Assembly (NCBI RefSeq): GCF_002356315.1
Contig: NZ_AP018164.1
Location: 5,146,001 to 5,210,000 of the forward strand
DNA length: 64,000 nt
Reading direction: 5' to 3'
Origin: Mycobacterium shigaense
GTDB lineage: Bacteria > Actinomycetota > Actinomycetes > Mycobacteriales > Mycobacteriaceae
Shown: positions 7,909 through 16,488 of the stretch, one piece after another
Numbering within the stretch: position 1 is the first letter of the stretch
Layout of the letters: the number at the start of each line of letters is the position of its first letter
Notes under the pieces: model-generated
Told to the model about the DNA's origin: nothing
Database searches by the model: none
What the model saw: only the letters and a program-made list of their open reading frames with translations
Made by a program: the position numbers and the translations under genes

Positions 7909-8547
7909 GTGACTGCAGCCGGTTCGACCCGCACTCCGCGTGGCCGGCGTTCCACCCGGCCGTCTGGCGACGACCGCGAACAGGCCATTTTGTCCACCGC
8001 CGAGCGGCTGCTGGCCGAGCGCGGGATCGCTGACATCTCGGTCGACGACCTGGCCCGGGGGGCGGGTATCTCCCGACCGACCTTCTACTTCTATTTCCCG
8101 TCCAAAGACGCGGTGCTGCTCACCCTGTTCGAGCGGGTGATCATCGAGGCCGACTCCGCCCTGGAGGACCTGGTCGCCAATCCGCCCGCAGATCCGAAGG
8201 CGCTGTGGCGCATCGGAATCAACCTGTTCGTCGAGACGTTCGGGGCGCATCGCGCGGTGTCGCTGGCCGCCGCGGCCGCCCGCACCAACAACGACGTCGC
8301 CGAGTTGTGGTCGCGGTTCATGGAGAAGTGGGTCGGCCACATCACCACCGTCATCGAAGCCGAACGTGCCCGGGGCGCCGCCCCGGCCACCCTGCCGGCC
8401 CACCACCTGTCGGCCGCGCTCAACCTGCTCAACGAGAAGGTGATGCTGACGACCTTCGCCGCCGAGCGTCCCTCGGTGCCCAACGAGCAAGTGCTCGACA
8501 CCCTCGTGCATATCTGGGTCGCCAGTATCTACGGCGAGGCCGGCTAA
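7909..8547 (+). CDS. ethR: TetR-family repressor EthR
   Basis: A 212-residue TetR-type repressor of ethA. The DNA-binding domain is clear: ADISVDDLARGAGISRPTFYFYFPSKDAVLL, nearly identical to EthR of M. tuberculosis. The ligand-binding domain is more diverged but keeps VAELWSRFMEKW and the C-terminal LDTLVHIWVASIYGE. The GTG at 7909 was chosen because it matches the start of the homologue and leaves the operator repeats outside the gene; longer in-frame starts would run through the operator into ethA. Confidence 0.95.
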   Translation: MTAAGSTRTPRGRRSTRPSGDDREQAILSTAERLLAERGIADISVDDLARGAGISRPTFYFYFPSKDAVLLTLFERVIIEADSALEDLVANPPADPKALWRIGINLFVETFGAHRAVSLAAAAARTNNDVAELWSRFMEKWVGHITTVIEAERARGAAPATLPAHHLSAALNLLNEKVMLTTFAAERPSVPNEQVLDTLVHIWVASIYGEAG

Positions 8548-8569
8548 CGCGACCCTGTCGGCCAGCTAT

Positions 8570-8585
8570 GCGAACATATGTTCGT
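8570..8585. promoter_or_regulatory. LexA (SOS) box over the dinX start
   Basis: GCGAACATATGTTCGT contains the perfect 14-bp palindrome CGAACATATGTTCG and matches the mycobacterial SOS box TCGAAC-N4-GTTCGA at 10 of the 12 defined bases. It overlaps the predicted ATG (8578) of the polymerase gene, so a bound LexA would sit on a leaderless start. Confidence 0.65.
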
Positions 8586-9785
8586 GCCCGGCGAGGCGGC
8601 CATCCTGCACGCGGATCTGGATTCGTTCTACGCGTCGGTCGAACAGCGCGACGACCCGACGCTGCGCGGCCGGCCGGTGATCGTGGGCGGCGGCGTGGTG
8701 CTTGCGGCCAGCTACGAGGCCAAGGCGTATGGCGTGCGCACCGCGATGGGCGGCGCGCAGGCGCGCCGGTTGTGCCCGCACGCCGTGGTGATCCCGCCGC
8801 GCATGTCCGCCTACTCCCGGGCCAGCGACGCCGTCTTCGAGGTGTTCCGCGACACCACGCCGATCGTCGAGGCGCTGTCGGTGGACGAGGCCTTCCTCGA
8901 CGTTGCCGGGCTGCGCCGGGTCTCCGGCACCCCGGTCCAGATCGCCGCGCGGCTGCGCGCGGACGTGCGCGATCGCGTCGGCCTGCCCATCACGGTCGGG
9001 ATTGCGCGGACGAAATTCCTGGCGAAGGTCGCCAGCCAACAGGCCAAACCGGACGGGCTGTTGCTCGTGCCGCCCGACGCCGAGCTGGCTTTCTTGCATC
9101 CGTTGCCGGTCCGCCGCCTGTGGGGTGTCGGGGCAACGACCGCCGAGCGACTGACCGCGCAGGGCATCCACACGGTGGCCGACGTCGCAGAGCTCAGCGA
9201 GACCGCGCTGGGCTCGCTGGTCGGTGCGGCGATGGGGCGATGGGGCGCCAACTGTTTGCACTGTCGCGCAACATCGACCGCCGCCGGGTCACCACCGGCA
9301 GGCGGCGCCGATCGGTCGGGGCGCAGCGGGCGCTGGGCCGCGCCGGCAATCGGATGTCGCCGACCGAGATCGACGCGGTGGTGGTGAACCTTGTCGACCG
9401 CATCACCGGACGCATGCGCGCCGCCGGGCGCACCGGGCGCACCGTGGTGCTGCGGCTGCGGTTCGACGACTTCACGCGGGCCACCCGGTCGCACACTCTG
9501 CCGTGGGCGACCTCGTCGACGCAACCCATCCTGAACGCCGCCCGGCAGCTCGTCTCGTCGGCGGCGCCCCTGATCGCGCAGCGCGGTCTGACCCTGGTGG
9601 GCTTCGCGGTGGCGGGCATCGATCTTAGCGGCGCCCAGCAGCTGACGCTGCCGTTCGACGGGGAACCGCTCGCGATAGATGCCGCGGTCGATCGGGTGCG
9701 TCAGCGCTACGGCAAGTCCGCACTCATCCGCGGGGTGTTGATCGGCCGTGATTCGGGTATAGAGATGCCACACCTTCCCGACTGA
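8578..9785 (+). pseudogene. dinX: Y-family DNA polymerase IV (DinX-like), frameshifted
   Basis: Translesion polymerase matching M. tuberculosis DinX (Rv1537) better than DinB2. The N-terminal part holds the catalytic motifs DLDSFYASVEQ and SVDEAFLD, and thumb sequence to LWGVGATTAERL. At 9232-9247 an 8-base word, ATGGGGCG, is tandemly duplicated. It shifts the reading frame after about residue 220. Removing one copy restores GAAMGRQLFALSRNIDRRR and an uninterrupted protein of about 399 residues. The out-of-frame remainder carries the little-finger domain and the clamp-binding motif QLTLPF. A truncated protein would lack both, so polymerase function is probably lost. A sequencing error is possible, but an exact 8-bp duplication is not a typical one. 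Confidence 0.9.
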
Positions 9786-9933
9786 CGACATCACCCTCGT
9801 TACCAATTCGATTCCCGCCCTTGTTAATTCGATTATATGAGGTTGATTTGAGATGTGCCGCGAGCCCGGTGTCCGGACGATCCGCACGTAGGCTTGCCCA
9901 GAACCCGATCGTGAAAGTGAGTGAGAAGAGCCC

Positions 9934-10692
9934 ATGCCGCCGCCGGACGACGCCCGCGACAGCGGGCTGCCCCGCGAAAGTCTCCTGCTCGGCTACAGCG
10001 CGGTGCTCGCGCTGTCCGCGGGGTTCGTCAACGCGGTGGCCCTGCTGATCTTGGCGTTGCCGGTCGGCAATCTCACCGCCATCACCACCCAACTGGGCAT
10101 GAACACCGCTAATCCGTGGCTGTACGAAGGGCACGTGCTTGCAGCGATCCTGCTCGGCTTCCTGGCCGGCGCGACCATGGCCGGAGCGGTGCTGGCGCCC
10201 ACGCGAGCGACCGCAGGCCCGCGCCACGCCATCGTGCTCAGCATCGAGGCGGCACTGCTCGTGCTCGCCGCCGCCGGCGTGGAAGAGACCTTCGTCAAGG
10301 CGCAGATCGAAGCCCTCGGAGTCGAGCTGACCGCAGTCCAGGCGATGCTCGCCGCCGCCGCCCTGGGCCTGCAGAATGCGATGACCTCGAGTTTCCGCGG
10401 AATGTCGATCCGCACCACGCACTTCACCGGAACCGTCACCGACCTCGGACTGATGCTCGGGCGCGCCCGGCAAGACGGGATCGAGAAGTGGAAGGCCGCG
10501 ATCCTGGTGACGACGCTGTTGCTGTTCCTCGGCGGCGGCGTCGCCGGGATCGTGTTCGGCTCTCAACTTGGCGGATACTCGCTGTTCATTCCCGCAGCGA
10601 CGTGCGCCATCGTGGCCGCGGCCAATGTCCTGCACGGCCGCGCTCGCAGCGCCGCCCCTGTTCCCGAGACCGCCGCACCGGCGCGCGTCTGA
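9934..10692 (+). CDS. DUF1275 (YoaK-like) membrane protein
   Basis: A 252-residue protein with six predicted hydrophobic helices. Diagnostic features of the DUF1275/YoaK family include a first helix with SAGFVNAVAL, the segment GNLTAITTQLG (family pattern G.lTgn), and the second-half repeat ALGLQNAMTS followed by IRTTHFTGTVTDLG. The family has no established biochemical activity and is thought to be a transporter. The ATG is preceded by GAGAAGAG. It is convergent with the PHP-domain gene and is absent from this site in H37Rv. Confidence 0.85.
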   Translation: MPPPDDARDSGLPRESLLLGYSAVLALSAGFVNAVALLILALPVGNLTAITTQLGMNTANPWLYEGHVLAAILLGFLAGATMAGAVLAPTRATAGPRHAIVLSIEAALLVLAAAGVEETFVKAQIEALGVELTAVQAMLAAAALGLQNAMTSSFRGMSIRTTHFTGTVTDLGLMLGRARQDGIEKWKAAILVTTLLLFLGGGVAGIVFGSQLGGYSLFIPAATCAIVAAANVLHGRARSAAPVPETAAPARV

Positions 10693-10711
10693 GCCGTGAG
10701 CGTCGGCGCTG

Positions 10712-11719
10712 TTAGTTCGCCGCCGTCCAGTCCAGCAGCCGGTCGACCGGCCAGGTGTTGACAATCCGGTCGACGGGCACCCCGGCGTCCAGCGCGCGCT
10801 GCGCCCCGTAGCCCAGGAAATCCAGCTGACCGGGGGCGTGGGCGTCGGTGTCGATGCTGAACACGCAGCCAATCTCCAGCGCCAGCTTCAGCAGCCGCGT
10901 CGGTGGGTCGCGGCGCTCGGGCCGGGAGTTGATCTCCACCGCGGTTCCGTAGTCGCGGCACGCGGTGAACACCGCCTCGGCGTCGAACTTGGATTCGGGC
11001 CGGATGCCCCGGTTGCCCGCGACCAGCCGGCCGGTGCAATGGCCGAGCACGTCGGCGTGGCCACCGGACACCGCACGCACCATCCGCCGCGTCATCGCCG
11101 CCGCATCCATCGACAGCTTCGAATGCACGCTGGCCACCACCACGTCCAGCCGCTCTAACAGCTCGGGCTCCTGATCCAGGCTGCCGTCCTCGAGGATGTC
11201 CACCTCGATGCCGGTGAGGATGCGCATCGGTGCGAACCCGTCGCGCAACCGGTCGATCGCCTCGAGCTGTTTGCACAACCGCTCCGGCGACAGGCCGTTG
11301 GCGATCGTCAACCGCGGGGAATGATCGGTCAGCGCGCAATACTCGTGGCCCAATGCGGCCGCGGTCGCCATCATCTCCTCGATCGGGGCCGAACCGTCCG
11401 ACCAGTTCGAATGCAGATGCAGATCCCCGCGCAGCGCGGTCCGGATCTCGCCGCCACCGAGATTCGTTGCGGCGTCGCGTAATTCGATCAGTGCGTCCGG
11501 CTCGCGACCGGCCCAGGCCTGCGCGATGACCTTGGCGGTCTTGGGCCCGATGCCCGGCAGCGTCTGCCAGCTGTTGTCCTGCCCGTGCCGCTCCCGCTCG
11601 GCGTCGTCTAAGCCCTCGACGATGTCGGCGGCATTGCGGTACGCCATCACGCGTTTGGGGTCCTGCCGGCTCCGATCCTTGTAATACGCGATCTGTCGCA
11701 GCGCGGTCACCGGGTCCAT
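10712..11719 (-). CDS. PHP-domain phosphoesterase with HhH motif (Rv3856c-like)
   Basis: A 335-residue protein of the same length as Rv3856c. The N-terminal 90 residues resemble the PolX/Pol beta 8-kDa and helix-hairpin-helix region (WQTLPGIGPKTAKVIAQAW), but no polymerase palm follows. From about residue 97 a PHP domain begins, with the metal-binding DLHLHSNWSDG, then ALTDHSPRL, GIEVDIL, VVASVHSKL, ADVLGHCTGR, and near the end FSIDTDAHAPGQ. The His and Asp ligands are intact. A phosphoesterase acting on nucleic acid or nucleotides is likely; the substrate is unknown. Confidence 0.88.
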   Translation of the reverse strand: MDPVTALRQIAYYKDRSRQDPKRVMAYRNAADIVEGLDDAERERHGQDNSWQTLPGIGPKTAKVIAQAWAGREPDALIELRDAATNLGGGEIRTALRGDLHLHSNWSDGSAPIEEMMATAAALGHEYCALTDHSPRLTIANGLSPERLCKQLEAIDRLRDGFAPMRILTGIEVDILEDGSLDQEPELLERLDVVVASVHSKLSMDAAAMTRRMVRAVSGGHADVLGHCTGRLVAGNRGIRPESKFDAEAVFTACRDYGTAVEINSRPERRDPPTRLLKLALEIGCVFSIDTDAHAPGQLDFLGYGAQRALDAGVPVDRIVNTWPVDRLLDWTAAN

Positions 11720-11729
11720 GGCTCCAGTG

Positions 11730-12161
11730 TTACAGCAGCTGCCCGTAGACGAACCCGGCGAGAATCACACCGAATCCGCCGATCTCGCCGACCATCAGCA
11801 GGGTCATGGCCAGCCCGGTGCCCCGCGACGGGTTGTCGAACTGGTTGACGGTGGCGCGCCGCGCACCGTGCCGGATGTAGGTGGCGATTGCCCCGACGAA
11901 GAAGAACACGGCGATCATCGCCGCCGTCAGGTTGACCCACGTCGGCCAGACGCTGAATTGGACGAACACCGCGATCAGCAGGGTCGCGAAGGAATACAGC
12001 AACGCCGCCCGGTGCGCGATGTCGACATAGGGGTGGGCCCGGTGGTCGTCGGACGCCAGAATCTGCCGGTATTTCCACACCCCGAGAACGAGGGCGAGCA
12101 AAAAGATCAGGCCGGCGGACAGCAGGGTGATCTTGGTGTCGATTCCGAGCGCGCTCGTCAT
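11730..12161 (-). CDS. Four-helix integral membrane protein
   Basis: A 143-residue protein with four clear hydrophobic helices: about residues 11-29, 51-69, 74-94 and 117-140. Small soluble loops are polar and contain HPYVDIAHRA and RRATVNQFDNPSRG. No family was recognised. It sits where H37Rv has the short Rv3857c and may be a full-length version of it. It is 10 bp upstream of the PHP gene on the other side of the strand order, and its own start is 51 bp from the divergent oxidoreductase gene. Confidence 0.72.
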   Translation of the reverse strand: MTSALGIDTKITLLSAGLIFLLALVLGVWKYRQILASDDHRAHPYVDIAHRAALLYSFATLLIAVFVQFSVWPTWVNLTAAMIAVFFFVGAIATYIRHGARRATVNQFDNPSRGTGLAMTLLMVGEIGGFGVILAGFVYGQLL

Positions 12162-12212
12162 GGTCCGGATGAGTATAGTTGCGCTTCATAAAGATCGACT
12201 AACGTCGGGCGT

Positions 12213-13061
12213 ATGCGATTCGCGTTCAAAACCTCCCCGCAGAACACCACCTGGGCCGACATGCTCGCGGTATGGCAGGCCGCCGACGACATCGATGTCT
12301 ACCAGTCCGGCTGGACCTTCGACCACTTCTACCCGATCTTCTCCGACAGCAGCGGGCCCTGCCTGGAGGGCTGGACGACGCTGACCGCGCTGGCGCAGGC
12401 CACCCAGCGACTGCGCCTGGGCACCCTGGTCACCGGCATCCACTACCGTCATCCAGCCGTGTTGGCGAATATGGCCGCCGCACTTGACATCATCTCCGGC
12501 GGGCGTCTCGAGCTCGGTATCGGCGCCGGGTGGAACGAGGAGGAATCGGGCGCCTACGGCATTGAGCTCGGCAGCGTCAAGGAACGCTTCGACCGGTTCG
12601 AGGAGGCCTGCGCGGTGCTGACCAGCCTGCTCAGCGAATCGATCACCGACTTCGACGGGAATTACTACCAACTCAAGGGCGCACGCAACGAGCCTAAGGG
12701 CCCGCAGCGCCCGCACCCACCGATCTGCATCGGTGGCAGCGGGGAAAAACGGACCCTGCGCATCACCGCACGCTACGCCCAGCATTGGAACTTCGTCGGC
12801 GGCCCAACCGACGTGTTCGCCCACAAGCGCGACGTGCTTGCCGCGCACTGCGCTGACATCGGGCGCGATCCGAAAGAGATCACGCTGTCGGCGCACCTGC
12901 GCCTGGAGCCCGACTTGGATTACGGCAAGGTCGTCGCCGACGCGGCCGGGCTGGCCGCGGAGGGATTGAATCTGGGCATCATCTATCTCCCCGCGCCGCA
13001 CGACCCCGCCGTCCTCGAACCGCTGGCCGAGGCGATCCGGGACTCGGGATTGCTGGGCTAG
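12213..13061 (+). CDS. Luciferase-like F420-dependent oxidoreductase
   Basis: A 282-residue TIM-barrel protein of the luciferase-like monooxygenase superfamily. Visible features: the N-terminal MRFAFKTSPQ strand, WTFDHFYPI, TQRLRLGTLVTGIHYRHPAVLANMAAALD, and the GRLELGIGAGWNEEE motif typical of mycobacterial F420-dependent members. PPICIGGSGEKRTLRITARYAQHWN completes the cofactor site. The cofactor is inferred to be F420 from similarity to other mycobacterial members. The substrate is unknown. Confidence 0.88.
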   Translation: MRFAFKTSPQNTTWADMLAVWQAADDIDVYQSGWTFDHFYPIFSDSSGPCLEGWTTLTALAQATQRLRLGTLVTGIHYRHPAVLANMAAALDIISGGRLELGIGAGWNEEESGAYGIELGSVKERFDRFEEACAVLTSLLSESITDFDGNYYQLKGARNEPKGPQRPHPPICIGGSGEKRTLRITARYAQHWNFVGGPTDVFAHKRDVLAAHCADIGRDPKEITLSAHLRLEPDLDYGKVVADAAGLAAEGLNLGIIYLPAPHDPAVLEPLAEAIRDSGLLG

Positions 13062-13113
13062 GATGCCACGTCGAGCAGGTCCGCGCCGCGCATTGCGCGA
13101 ACCCCATTGTCGC

Positions 13114-13992
13114 TCAGAGGTGTTCGCCAAGCACCGCGGCGACGAATTCCCGCGGCTTCTCCAGCGCCAAGAAGTGGCCGGCGTGCGCGACGGTGTGCAC
13201 CGATGCCGACGGAATGGCGGCGGCGGTGCCGGCACGGTCTGCTTCGCGCGACCAGTCACCGTCGCTGTAGAGCAACGTCACGGGAGCGGTGATTGACGCA
13301 TAGCGATCCCGGGCGGCGATCAACGTGCGCAGGTTGCGGTAAATCGCGCGCGCGACGCGCGCATACCCGGGTCTGCTCCCCACCCTCACGAGTTCGTCGA
13401 GGAACGGCTCCGGCAGTTGCGCAGGGTCGGCGTATCCGCCGCGCATGATGCCTTTGAGGATCGGCCTGTTTTCCAACGCGGCGAAGACCGGCCCCACCAG
13501 CGGGGCGCGTACCGACGACACGATGACGCGCGCCAGCAGGTTCGCCCGCTCCAAGCCCTGGGGGTAGTCATAGGTGTTCGACGCGACCACGCGCACCACC
13601 CGCTGACCCAGTTCCACCGACGCGGTCAGCGCGATCGCCGCCCCGATCGACTCTCCTGCCAGGGTCGCGCCGGTCAGCTCCTGCCCGCGCACAAATTCGA
13701 CGACGGCGCTCTGCAGGTCGTCGTGGTCGTAGGTCGCCCCTTTTTGGATGTCCGACCAGCCCATGCCCGGGAAGTCCAGGGCATAGACGCGGCGGCGTTC
13801 CGCGAGCGGCGCAATCACGCGCTGGAAGTAGTCCAGTTGGGTGCGAACCGTGTGCAACAGCAGCACCGGCGGGCCCTCACCGGCCGCGATGTAGCGCAGC
13901 CGGCTCCCGTCCGCCCGGGTGAACCACCGGGGTTGCTCCGTCGTCCAGGTGCGCAGATACGTTTCGGCTGGGTCTGTCGTCCGTATGGCCAT
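13114..13992 (-). CDS. Alpha/beta hydrolase
   Basis: A 292-residue hydrolase. After the strand YIAAGEGPPVLLLHTVRTQL (an HG-like oxyanion region lacking the second Gly) comes ALDFPGMGWSD, then the nucleophile elbow GESIGAA with Ser as catalytic residue. The acid is in LLYSDGDWS, and the catalytic His in HAGHFLALEKP near the C-terminus. The ATG at 13992 was chosen because the in-frame extension upstream would run through the TetR operators. It is divergent from a TetR gene that probably controls it. The substrate is not evident. Confidence 0.88.
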   Translation of the reverse strand: MAIRTTDPAETYLRTWTTEQPRWFTRADGSRLRYIAAGEGPPVLLLHTVRTQLDYFQRVIAPLAERRRVYALDFPGMGWSDIQKGATYDHDDLQSAVVEFVRGQELTGATLAGESIGAAIALTASVELGQRVVRVVASNTYDYPQGLERANLLARVIVSSVRAPLVGPVFAALENRPILKGIMRGGYADPAQLPEPFLDELVRVGSRPGYARVARAIYRNLRTLIAARDRYASITAPVTLLYSDGDWSREADRAGTAAAIPSASVHTVAHAGHFLALEKPREFVAAVLGEHL

Positions 13993-14003
13993 GCCGCGAG
14001 TAT

Positions 14004-14040
14004 ATGACCAGTCGTCTTGAATTCCCATACGACCGGTCGT
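14004..14040. promoter_or_regulatory. Paired TetR-type operators
   Basis: ATGACCAGTCGT (14004-14015) and the perfect palindrome ACGACCGGTCGT (14029-14040) are two versions of the same 12-bp element, 25 bp apart, in the short gap between the divergent hydrolase and TetR genes. This suggests a repressor acting on both promoters. Confidence 0.75.
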
Positions 14041-14077
14041 TTTGGCTGCGTCGGGCAATCGGCCTATCGTGTGGGAG

Positions 14078-14653
14078 GTGGGCAGGCCAAGTGTCAAAGA
14101 CCAACTTGTCGAGCGGACGCTCGGCGTGTGGCTGGCCCGCGGATTCGAGGGCGCGAGCGTCAATGACCTGGTCACGGCGGCCAGCGTCCCGAAGGGATCC
14201 TTCTACAACCATTTCCCGAGCAAAGAGGACTTCGCGATAGCGCATGTCGACCGATACGTGGGCACGCTGGACCTCGACGGACTGGCCGATGCCGAGCTTT
14301 CGGGGCTGACAGCCGTTCGTCGCCATTTCGAGCGCTTGGTCGCCCGCCGCGACCCGGCGGACCTGTCGGGCTGTCTGCTCAGCACATTCAGCACCGGCAT
14401 CTCTCCGGAATACGCAGGGCTGATCGCCGCGGTCCGGGCCGGCTTCGATCAGTGGACCGACGCCCTGACCGGGGCCCTGAGCCGCGCCCGGGACAGCGGC
14501 GAAATCCCGTCTGATCGCGACCCCGCGGAGGTCGCAGCCGCCCTCGTCGATGCCTTCCAGGGTGCACTTGCTCGCGCCCGTGTCTACGGCCATTCGGGAC
14601 CGCTCGATCTGTTCTTCGTCACAGCGCTCGGGGCGCTAACGGGCGCCAGCTGA
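14078..14653 (+). CDS. TetR-family regulator
   Basis: A TetR-type repressor of about 191 residues. The DNA-binding domain reads LARGFEGASVNDLVTAASVPKGSFYNHFPSKEDFA, close to the AcrR/TetR consensus with the SFYNHF recognition segment. The C-terminal domain (CLLSTFSTGI onward) resembles the TetR_C group found next to reductases and hydrolases. The start is uncertain: the GTG at 14078 gives the family-typical VGRPSVKDQ, but GTG 14069 and TTG 14042 are in frame. None has a well-placed ribosome site, so the message may be leaderless. It is likely autoregulated through the paired operators. Confidence 0.87.
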   Translation: MGRPSVKDQLVERTLGVWLARGFEGASVNDLVTAASVPKGSFYNHFPSKEDFAIAHVDRYVGTLDLDGLADAELSGLTAVRRHFERLVARRDPADLSGCLLSTFSTGISPEYAGLIAAVRAGFDQWTDALTGALSRARDSGEIPSDRDPAEVAAALVDAFQGALARARVYGHSGPLDLFFVTALGALTGAS

Positions 14654-15012
14654 CCAATCGCCCTTCGAGCAAACGCTGGGCGCGCCGGTTGGATCAGGTC
14701 GAGAAGAACTGCGTGCGGTTACACCCCGAACAGCAGCAGCTCTTCAGCCGTGGCCAGACGTTCGTGCTTAGCGGGAAATTCGCGGCTCTTCACCGGGTGG
14801 CGAAACCATGACCAGGCCATTCGCGCCATCCGCGTCCGAGGTACTGGATTGACATGCACAGTGATACTCCTGCAATCGCTCCGATCAAGCCGGGCCTCGT
14901 GGCGACTTCTACGTGACGAGGCCCACAGCCAACCATTAGACACCCCGGTTCTGGCAAACTTAGGGAGACGCGCCGGGCGGTTCAACGCGTGTTTCTGGTG
15001 TGGCTAGTGTGA
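14654..15012. other. Intergenic region with a hairpin
   Basis: This 359-bp stretch between the convergent TetR and gltD genes contains no gene I can support. A reverse-strand frame of 88 codons (14719-14985) has no recognisable homology. The main feature is an inverted repeat: GGGCCTCGT (14892-14900) with ACGAGGCCC (14916-14924), a perfect 9-bp stem that may help end transcription from either side. No T-tract is present. Confidence 0.5.
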
Positions 15013-16488
15013 CTACTGCAGCGGAGCGGCCGTGGGCTTGACCGGCGCCGGCAGCGCGGTGACGCCCATCAGATGCCGGTCCACCGCGGCGGCCGCCGCC
15101 CGGCCCTCCGCAATCGCCCAAACGATCAGTGACTGGCCACGACCCATATCCCCGGCGACGAAAACGTTGGGGACCGATGTGTCGAAATCCGGCCCCCGCG
15201 CGACGTTGCCGCGGTCGGTGAACTTCACGCCTAGCTCGGTGAGCAATCCGGGCTTCTCGGGGCCGACGAATCCCATCGCCAGCAACACCAAGTCGGCATC
15301 GAGCTCGAAATCGGATCCCTCGACCTTGACGAACTTGCCGTCTTGCATCGTCACCTCGTGCGCCTTGAGCGCGGTCACCCGCCCGTCCTTGCCGACGAAT
15401 TCCTCGGTGTTCACCGAGAACACCCGCTCGCCACCCTCCTCGTGCGCCGAGGACACCCGGTACATCAGCGGATAGGTCGGCCACGGAGTGGATTCCGCGC
15501 GGGACTCCGGCGGCCGCGGCATGATCTCGAACTGGTGGATCTCGGTCGCGCCCTGCCGATGCGCGGTGCCCAGGCAGTCGGCGCCGGTGTCACCGCCGCC
15601 GATGATGACGACCTTTTTGCCCTTGGCGGTGATCGGCGGTTGCCCGTCGTCATCCAGGACTCCATCTTCCAGGTCGCCCGATGCTAACCGGTTGCCCCAC
15701 GGCAGGTATTCCATCGCCTGGTGGATGCCGTCCAGCTCCCGACCGGGAACGGGCAGATCGCGCGCGGCGGTGGCACCGCCGGCCAATACCACCGCGTCGA
15801 AGTCAGCCGTCAGCTGTTCGGCGGTGATATCGACTCCGACGTCGACGCCCGCGCGGAATTCGGTTCCCTCAGCCCGCATTTGGTCCAGCCGCCGATCGAG
15901 CACCCGCTTTTCCATCTTGAATTCCGGGATGCCGTAACGCAGCAATCCCCCGATGCGGTCGGCCCGCTCGAAAACGGTGACGCTGTGGCCGGCGCGGGTC
16001 AGCTGCTGGGCGGCGGCCAATCCGGCCGGGCCCGAACCGACTACCGCCACGGTCTTGCCGGTCAGCTTGGTCGGGGGCAAGGGCACCACGAAACCGTCGT
16101 CGAAGGCGTGGTCGATGATCTCCAGCTCGATCTGCTTGATGGTCACCGGGTCCTGGTTGATCCCCAACACGCACGCCGGCTCGCACGGCGCAGGACACAA
16201 CCGGCCGGTGAAGTCCGGGAAGTTGTTGGTGGCGTGCAGCCTTTCGATCGCGTCGCGCCAACGGCCCCGGCGCACCAGGTCGTTCCACTCCGGGATCAGG
16301 TTGCCCAGCGGACAGCCATTGTGGCAGAACGGAATGCCACAGTCCATACAACGCGTCGCCTGCTCGCGCAGGGTGTCGTCGTTGAAGTCCTCGTAGACCT
16401 CTTTCCAGTCCTTCAGCCGCAGCGGGACAGGCCGGCGATGCGGCAGTTCCCGGTGTGTGTACTTCAGGAAGCCGCTCGGATCAGCCAT
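15013..16488 (-). CDS. gltD: Glutamate synthase small subunit
   Basis: A 491-residue NADPH-dependent oxidoreductase subunit that passes electrons to GltB, which makes glutamate from glutamine and 2-oxoglutarate. Two ferredoxin-like cysteine clusters are intact: Cys47, 50, 55 and 59, and Cys98, 102 and 106. The FAD motif VVGSGPAGLAAA and the NADPH motif IGGGDTGADCLG follow, and a C-terminal GDMGRGQSLIVWAIAEGR completes the FAD site. Its start overlaps the gltB stop by 8 bases, so translation is coupled. Confidence 0.97.
   Translation of the reverse strand: MADPSGFLKYTHRELPHRRPVPLRLKDWKEVYEDFNDDTLREQATRCMDCGIPFCHNGCPLGNLIPEWNDLVRRGRWRDAIERLHATNNFPDFTGRLCPAPCEPACVLGINQDPVTIKQIELEIIDHAFDDGFVVPLPPTKLTGKTVAVVGSGPAGLAAAQQLTRAGHSVTVFERADRIGGLLRYGIPEFKMEKRVLDRRLDQMRAEGTEFRAGVDVGVDITAEQLTADFDAVVLAGGATAARDLPVPGRELDGIHQAMEYLPWGNRLASGDLEDGVLDDDGQPPITAKGKKVVIIGGGDTGADCLGTAHRQGATEIHQFEIMPRPPESRAESTPWPTYPLMYRVSSAHEEGGERVFSVNTEEFVGKDGRVTALKAHEVTMQDGKFVKVEGSDFELDADLVLLAMGFVGPEKPGLLTELGVKFTDRGNVARGPDFDTSVPNVFVAGDMGRGQSLIVWAIAEGRAAAAAVDRHLMGVTALPAPVKPTAAPLQ

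Noticed and set aside
14719..14985. An 88-codon reverse frame between the TetR gene and gltD
   Set aside because: No homology, no clear ribosome site, and it spans the hairpin; not enough support for a gene.
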